This document shows, piece after piece, positions 5,937-9,743 of a stretch of 9,743 nt of DNA (position 1 is its first letter; each line of letters starts with the position of its first letter). Position numbers and translations under genes: made by a program. The stretch spans positions 1 to 9,743 of the forward strand of contig JAHIPE010000272.1 in NCBI GenBank assembly GCA_018894655.1, in the 5' to 3' direction. The notes beneath the pieces were generated by a model. It was not told the DNA's origin. It worked only from the letters and a program-made list of their open reading frames with translations, and ran no database searches. Source of the stretch: Actinomycetota bacterium. GTDB taxonomy: Bacteria; Actinomycetota; Geothermincolia; Fen-727; Anoxymicrobiaceae.

Positions 5937-6404
5937 ATGGCCGGTACAAGACGGGATTCGTTTGACCTGTTTCTTGGGGTCCAGGAGGACATGAACAAGC
6001 TTCTAAGGAGGAATCTTGTGCAGCCGCTCGGTGCGGGCACCCCATTCGCGGAGGGTGGAAGATGGATCCCGGCGGTTGACATCTTCGAGCGTGAGGGCTC
6101 CCTTGTGGTCGAGGCGGAACTGCCGGGTGTCGAACCCGGGGATATCGACGTGTCGATTGACGAGGGAACCCTGAACATAAGGGGCGAGCGCAGTGTCGAG
6201 AAGGAGGTCACCGAGGATAACTACTACCGCGTGGAGCGGGCCACGGGGGCGTTCCAGCGCTCGATCCGGCTTCCGTCCGAGGTCGACGCCGATAAGGTGA
6301 AGGCGAGCTACGAGAACGGCCTGCTGACGGTAACCGTTCCAAAGGTGATGCCAGGGAAGCCCAAGAGAATCCCTATAAGGACTGAGACCAGGAAAGAGAA
6401 ATAG
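5937..6404 (+). CDS. Small heat-shock protein, Hsp20 family
   Basis: The product has 155 residues. The ATG at 5937 is preferred over the one at 5910 because GGAGAGGAGGGTG lies just upstream; 5910 has no ribosome binding site. The alpha-crystallin domain covers about 43-146, with WIPAVDIFE (43-51), ELPGV (61-65), GAFQRSIRLP (104-113) and ASYENGLLTVTVPK (123-136). The C-terminal IPI (145-147) fits the I-x-I motif that drives oligomer assembly. Such proteins hold unfolding clients without ATP and pass them to DnaK. It starts 49 bp after dnaK and so is very likely in the operon. This place, between dnaK and grpE, is unusual compared with the actinobacterial order dnaK-grpE-dnaJ-hspR. Confidence 0.95.
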   Translation: MAGTRRDSFDLFLGVQEDMNKLLRRNLVQPLGAGTPFAEGGRWIPAVDIFEREGSLVVEAELPGVEPGDIDVSIDEGTLNIRGERSVEKEVTEDNYYRVERATGAFQRSIRLPSEVDADKVKASYENGLLTVTVPKVMPGKPKRIPIRTETRKEK

Positions 6405-6420
6405 CGGGGTAAGCCCTGCT
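6403..6420 (+). promoter_or_regulatory. Short hairpin at the hsp20 stop codon
   Basis: AGCGGGG (6403-6409) and CCCTGCT (6414-6420) form a 7-bp stem with one G-U pair and a TAAG loop, beginning in the hsp20 stop codon. It has no T-run. It could modulate read-through into grpE or protect a processed dnaK-hsp20 mRNA. The role is speculative. Confidence 0.35.
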
Positions 6421-6512
6421 GACAGCGAGAAGGGGTCACGGCGGGGTCCGGGCTTCGCTTGGAGCATCAAGTAAGAAAGGCCCGGCGGTGGCGGGGTTAC
6501 AGAGGAGAAGAG

Positions 6513-7121
6513 ATGAGCGAGGGTACTGGTTCGAGCAAAACACCCAAAGACGATGGGAAGAACGCACCCCCGGAGCAGAAGTCCCCGGAGGGCGATGCCG
6601 ATGCCGAGGTGGAGGTAGAGGTGGAATCCGAGATGGAGGAAGAGGGCGGGGTTGCCGAGATGGAAGGCGAAGAGAGCGAGTTAGCCGAGAGAAACGAAGA
6701 GCTGCTGGATAGCCTCATGAGGCTCAAGGCGGACTTCGAGAACTACCGGAAGCGCATGATGAGGGAGCAGACCCGTATCGTGGAGACCGCGGAGGCCGTC
6801 CTGGTGAAGAGACTGCTTCCGGTGATCGATAACCTGGAGAGGGCGCTTGGGAACTCGGGCGAGAGCGAGCCGCAGGGGCTACGCGAGGGTGTGGAGATGG
6901 TCCTGGGCCAGATGATGGACGTGCTGAGGGGGGAAGGCCTCGAGGTTGTCGACCCCGAGGGCGAGCCGTTCGACCCCGAACACCACGAGGCGATGATGGT
7001 CGTGGAGACGGGCGAGTGCCCCGAGGACACGGTAGTCGAGGTAGCCCAGAAGGGATACCGTTTCAGGGGCATACTGCTTCGACCGGCCATGGTGTCGGTA
7101 TCCTGCCAGGTCAAGGGATAG
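6513..7121 (+). CDS. grpE: Nucleotide exchange factor GrpE
   Basis: The product has 202 residues. The ATG at 6513 follows GAGGAG with a 5-base gap and is chosen over an upstream in-frame TTG at 6459. Residues 1-55 are a low-complexity, strongly acidic tail. A long coiled coil (about 52-95) contains LMRLKADFENYRKRM, a GrpE hallmark. The four-helix bundle includes LLPVIDNLERAL (101-112). The C-terminal beta domain has EPFDPEHHEAM (151-161) and ends with the signature VVEVAQKGYRFRGILLRPAMV (about 174-194). GrpE dimers release ADP from DnaK and reset its cycle. It lies 108 bp after hsp20, a larger gap than others in the cluster. Confidence 0.97.
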   Translation: MSEGTGSSKTPKDDGKNAPPEQKSPEGDADAEVEVEVESEMEEEGGVAEMEGEESELAERNEELLDSLMRLKADFENYRKRMMREQTRIVETAEAVLVKRLLPVIDNLERALGNSGESEPQGLREGVEMVLGQMMDVLRGEGLEVVDPEGEPFDPEHHEAMMVVETGECPEDTVVEVAQKGYRFRGILLRPAMVSVSCQVKG

Positions 7122-7171
7122 GCGGGCCGGTTGCCGCCGGAGGGCCCGGGAAGTAGCGGATTTCGGATGTG

Positions 7172-8332
7172 ATGAAGTTGAATGGCAAGGACTACTACAA
7201 GATACTCGGTGTCGGCAGGAAAGCCACCGAGGACGAGATAAAGAAGAGCTACCGAAAGCTGGCCCACAAGTACCACCCCGACAAGAACCAGGGCGATAAG
7301 GATTCTGAGGAGAAGTTCAAGGAGGTCACCGAGTCCTACGAGGTCTTGAGCGACGCCGAGAAGAGAAAGCAGTACGACGAAGGCAGGCTGTTCACCTCCG
7401 CCGGGGCGTACGGGTCGGGGGGTTTTCGGCCCGGGGACTTCGCCGGGTTTGACGGGTTCGGGAACTTCCAGGGCGCCGGCGGCCAGGGTTTCACTTTTAC
7501 CGGGGACCCGAACGATATCTTCAACCTCTTCGGTGGCGCCGCCGGAGGGCAGCAGCGTGCCGGAGGGGGCGGCCGGCGGTCCAGGGGCCGCAGGGGTAAC
7601 GATGTCGAGGCCAATATCAACCTCTCCTTCGACGATGCCCTCGATGGCGTGTATGTCCCTATAACGTTAACCAGGAATGTTACCTGCCCGGAGTGCAAGG
7701 GCACCGGTTCGGCCCCGGGGACGCTACCGGAGACCTGCCCCACCTGTGGGGGCCGGGGGTCGGTGTCCGAGGACCAGGGGTTGTTCGGGCTGAGCAGGCC
7801 CTGTCCCGCGTGTGGCGGCAGGGGGTCTATCATAAAGAACCCATGCTCCAGGTGCGGTGCCGCCGGGATGGTGAGCACTCCCAGAAAGATAAAGGTGCGT
7901 ATACCGGCGGGAGTCAAGGACGGCTCCCACATCAAGTTCAAGGGCAAGGGAGAGGCCGGCCCGGGCGGGGGGCCGCCGGGCGACCTGTACGTGGTGACCA
8001 GGGTGGCGAAGCACCCGTACCTGAGGCGGAAGAACGGCAATATCACCATGGAGCTTCCGCTGACGTTCTCCGAGGCGGCGCTTGGCACCCGGGTGGAGAT
8101 ACCCACCGTTGACGGCAGGGTCAAGCTGAAGATACCGGCGGGGACCCAGAGCGGCCGAACGTTCCGGCTCAAGGGCAAGGGAGTCCCCCGTCTAAAGGGC
8201 AAGGGCAGAGGAGACATGAAGGTCACCGTTCGCGTCGTGGTTCCAGAGAAACTGGACAGTGATGAACGCAAGATTATCGAGGGCCTCGAGGGGATAGAGC
8301 CCAAGGATATCCGGGCCCACCTGAAGGCCTGA
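7172..8332 (+). CDS. dnaJ: Co-chaperone DnaJ (Hsp40, type I)
   Basis: The product has 386 residues from the ATG at 7172; a GTG one codon upstream is an alternative, and the ribosome binding site is weak for both. The J domain (about 6-70) has the HPD tripeptide at 35-37, needed to stimulate DnaK ATPase. A Gly/Phe-rich linker covers about 78-145. The zinc region has four cysteine pairs: CPECKGTG (172), CPTCGGRG (189), CPACGGRG (211) and CSRCGAAG (225). The fourth departs from CxxCxGxG (Ala in place of the first Gly), but all eight cysteines are present. The C-terminal client-binding domains include IKVRIPAGVKDGSHIKFKGKGEAG and a conserved GDLYVVTRVAKHP segment (about 240-282). It delivers clients to DnaK and starts about 50 bp after grpE. 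Confidence 0.97.
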   Translation: MKLNGKDYYKILGVGRKATEDEIKKSYRKLAHKYHPDKNQGDKDSEEKFKEVTESYEVLSDAEKRKQYDEGRLFTSAGAYGSGGFRPGDFAGFDGFGNFQGAGGQGFTFTGDPNDIFNLFGGAAGGQQRAGGGGRRSRGRRGNDVEANINLSFDDALDGVYVPITLTRNVTCPECKGTGSAPGTLPETCPTCGGRGSVSEDQGLFGLSRPCPACGGRGSIIKNPCSRCGAAGMVSTPRKIKVRIPAGVKDGSHIKFKGKGEAGPGGGPPGDLYVVTRVAKHPYLRRKNGNITMELPLTFSEAALGTRVEIPTVDGRVKLKIPAGTQSGRTFRLKGKGVPRLKGKGRGDMKVTVRVVVPEKLDSDERKIIEGLEGIEPKDIRAHLKA

Positions 8333-8367
8333 CGGCGGGTACTAAAACTTGTAGATTACGGCATCCT

Positions 8368-8441
8368 CCCCCTCCGCCTCTTCCCCTCTTCTGGGGGGGA
8401 GGTTGGGATGGGGGGTTCTTGGGGGGAAGGCTTGGATGGGG
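8368..8441 (+). repeat. 74-bp dispersed intergenic repeat, copy 2
   Basis: This copy matches the reverse complement of 2366-2439 at 67 of 74 positions. It lies between dnaJ and hspR on the + strand. The equivalent of the perfect hairpin in copy 1 is imperfect here (about 8 of 10 pairs). It may attenuate transcription into hspR, or it may simply be an inserted non-coding repeat. Both copies sit just past the 3' end of a gene. Confidence 0.85.
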
Positions 8442-8459
8442 CCTGAGGGGGAGGACCAA

Positions 8460-8477
8460 GGTGGGGGACAGCCCACC
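8460..8477 (+). promoter_or_regulatory. Hairpin just upstream of the hspR ribosome binding site
   Basis: GGTGGG (8460-8465) and CCCACC (8472-8477) form a 6-bp perfect stem with a 6-base loop, ending about 5 bases before the AGGGAGAT ribosome binding site of hspR. It could affect hspR translation or mark a transcript boundary. The effect is inferred. Confidence 0.35.
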
Positions 8478-8492
8478 GAATAGGGAGATAGC

Positions 8493-8897
8493 ATGAAAGA
8501 GAAAAAGGAAGAAGGTGTATACATCATAAGCGTGGCCGCGAGGCTCGGGGCGGTTCACCCGCAGACGCTCCGGCTCTACGAGCGAAAAGGACTCCTGTAC
8601 CCGGAGAGAACCCCCAAGAACAGGCGCCGCTACTCGGAATCAGACATAGAACGCCTGAAGCACATCCAGGGACTTACCCGGAAGGAAGGGCTGAACCTCT
8701 CAGGCGTCCGCAAGGTCCTGGGAATGGAGGACGAGATTTCCCGTCTCAGGGACACCGTGATGGAACTGGAGGCGGAGATAGCGGACGCCCGCGTGCGCCT
8801 GGCCGAGGAGGTGCGGAACCGCAAGAAGCAGAGCGCGCTCAGGAAGAAACCCCCCACCGGCCTGGTGCTAATGAGAAGAAAAGGCAGCAGGCGGTAG
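8493..8897 (+). CDS. hspR: HspR, MerR-family heat-shock repressor
   Basis: The product has 134 residues; AGGGAGAT (8482-8489) lies just before the ATG. The MerR helix-turn-helix and wing (about 9-76) read YIISVAARLGAVHPQTLRLYE, RKGLLYPERT, NRRRYSESDIERL and GLNLSGVRKVL. The HPQTLR-YER-GL-P-RT pattern and the GLNLSGV wing are diagnostic of HspR among MerR proteins. Residues 78-110 form a coiled coil for dimerisation, followed by a basic tail. HspR represses dnaK operons by binding HAIR inverted repeats. In known systems it needs DnaK as co-repressor, so heat-damaged protein titrates DnaK and relieves repression. A HAIR-like site lies over the dnaK promoter here (3959-3979). The 160-bp gap from dnaJ, with its repeat and hairpin, may let hspR be expressed partly apart from the chaperones. 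Confidence 0.93.
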   Translation: MKEKKEEGVYIISVAARLGAVHPQTLRLYERKGLLYPERTPKNRRRYSESDIERLKHIQGLTRKEGLNLSGVRKVLGMEDEISRLRDTVMELEAEIADARVRLAEEVRNRKKQSALRKKPPTGLVLMRRKGSRR

Positions 8898-9260
8898 GCA
8901 CGATTGAAAGCGGCCTCGCAAGCGCTACCTGGCCGTCTGCGGTCTCCCGCGAGACGATATAAGCGTAGCTCTCCAGCGCCGGCAGGATTATCTGAAGCAG
9001 GAACGACGGTATCATCTTAAAGAGTGAGGTCACCCCTTACGACTCGGTTGCGACCATTCCGATTATTACCTGGATCGTCAGCGGGGCCACAAAGGCTCTC
9101 AGCCAATCCGCTCCCTGGTGACCGACGCCAAGTCTATTCGCAGCAGTTGCCGCAGGGGAAGTAGTCCGGAGAGCGCGGCCACGACCAGGAATATGGCTAC
9201 GAAGAGCACGGTTGTGTGGGAAGGAGCTTCCTGGTGAGCATACTCAACGGCTTTCGCCTT
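8898..9260 (-). pseudogene. Decayed membrane protein remnant, FtsX-like permease tail
   Basis: Between hspR and the FAD gene no intact gene exists, but the - strand carries protein-like sequence in pieces. From 9260 down to 9099 one frame encodes about 53 residues, including HTTVLFVAIFLVVAALSG, LLPLRQLLRID and LASVTRE. This resembles the last membrane segment and cytoplasmic tail of FtsX/MacB-type ABC permeases. From 9120 downward a second frame continues with hydrophobic stretches FVAPLTIQVIIGM and LFKMIPSFLLQIILPALES, broken by a TAA at 9037-9039. No start codon with a ribosome binding site introduces either piece. A frameshift near 9118 plus the nonsense codon would explain the pattern. 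The second piece I cannot assign; it might be the start of a different decayed gene. Confidence 0.55.
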
Positions 9261-9278
9261 TCAGCTGGACGGCTGGTC

Positions 9279-9284
9279 TATAAT
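9279..9284 (+). promoter_or_regulatory. TATAAT -10 box candidate for the FAD-dehydrogenase gene
   Basis: A perfect TATAAT lies 82 bases before the GTG start. No good -35 box is found at 16-18 bases upstream, so the promoter call rests on the -10 box alone. Confidence 0.3.
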
Positions 9285-9366
9285 GATATCGTAAACACCG
9301 ATTGCTGGCGCGGTTTGGGCTGCGCGGGAAGCCGGGGCGGTAGTCGACAGGCAAGGAACGGTAACG

Positions 9367-9743
9367 GTGAAGAGATACGACGTGATAATAACGGGAGCGG
9401 GACCGGCGGGCATCTTCTGCGCGCTGGAGCTTATCCGCAGGACCGATCTCAAGGTACTCATAATCGACAAGGGGGAAGGCCTGGAGGGGAGGGAGTGCCC
9501 CGTCCCCTCGGGGCCGTGCCGACGTTGTAAGCCGTGCGCGAACCTGTGTGGCTGGGGCGGAGCCGGCGCCTTCAGCGACGGCAAGCTGATGCTCTCGCGG
9601 GACATCGGCGGGTGGCTCGCTGACATCGTGCCGGCGAAGAAGCTGGATAAGCTGATAGACAAGGTGGACAGGACATACCTGGAGTTCGGCGCGCCGGAGG
9701 AGATCTTCGGCGACAACGAGGAGAAGGTGCTCCAGATAGCACG
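9367..9743 (+). CDS. FAD-dependent dehydrogenase, COG2509-like (5' part)
   Basis: The frame is open to the window end, giving 125 complete codons; the 3' part is outside. The start is a GTG preceded by AAGGAA at 8 bases; no usable upstream start is in frame. The N-terminus (MKRYDVIITGAGPAGIFCALEL) is a Rossmann FAD-binding fold with GxGxxG, followed by an acidic-ended strand VLIIDKG. A cysteine-rich segment follows (residues about 50-66: CPVPSGPC, CKPC, CGW), then GGAGAFSDGKLMLS, which is characteristic of the COG2509 family of uncharacterised FAD dehydrogenases. The VDRTYLEFGAPEEIFG segment also fits the family. The cysteine cluster may be redox-active or metal-binding. The reaction and substrate are not known to me. 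Confidence 0.85.
   Translation, partial: MKRYDVIITGAGPAGIFCALELIRRTDLKVLIIDKGEGLEGRECPVPSGPCRRCKPCANLCGWGGAGAFSDGKLMLSRDIGGWLADIVPAKKLDKLIDKVDRTYLEFGAPEEIFGDNEEKVLQIA

Noticed and set aside
9037..9039. Recoded stop codon inside the - strand remnant
   Set aside because: TAA is not known to me as a selenocysteine or pyrrolysine codon, and the adjacent frame change points to decay.

Overview
The window looks like a chromosomal segment of a GC-rich, probably anaerobic bacterium. The dnaK-hsp20-grpE-dnaJ cluster ends in a MerR-type hspR gene, and a HAIR-like operator overlaps the dnaK promoter. HspR control of dnaK is best known from Actinobacteria. A SigH-type sigma factor of the kind known from Firmicutes lies nearby, and such factors also seem to occur in deep-branching anaerobic actinobacterial lineages. 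A ferredoxin, a radical SAM enzyme and frequent AGG (Arg) and ATA (Ile) codons fit an anaerobe, perhaps a thermophile. My best inference is an uncultured deep-branching actinobacterial or Firmicutes-like lineage; the sequence alone does not settle which.

Layout. Positions 1-159 hold 3.4 exact copies of a 47-bp tandem repeat. A two-gene operon on the + strand follows (260-2325): a homologue of methanogenesis marker protein 11, then a radical SAM enzyme resembling the MSMEG_0568 family, with stop and start codons overlapping. A 74-bp G/C-skewed repeat lies between this operon and the convergent sigH-like gene (2491-3138, - strand). Upstream of sigH on the same strand is a 64-residue 2[4Fe-4S] ferredoxin (3334-3528). 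A 514-bp divergent intergenic region separates the ferredoxin from dnaK; it holds a long inverted repeat, an 18-bp tandem duplication and the HAIR-like operator/promoter. The heat-shock cluster runs dnaK, hsp20, grpE, dnaJ, then hspR (4043-8897). The second copy of the 74-bp repeat, inverted relative to the first, sits between dnaJ and hspR. Positions about 8898-9260 hold decayed coding sequence on the - strand, including an FtsX-like permease tail. The window ends inside a COG2509-like FAD-dependent dehydrogenase gene.

How the genes work together. DnaK, DnaJ and GrpE form the core Hsp70 folding machine. Hsp20 holds unfolding clients for it. HspR probably represses the operon from the HAIR-like site, and in known systems DnaK acts as its co-repressor. 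The Mmp11-like/radical SAM pair is the most novel part. Mmp11 was defined as a marker of methanogenic archaea, yet here it sits beside bacterial sigma-factor and heat-shock genes and is translationally coupled to a radical SAM protein with an unusual cysteine spacing.
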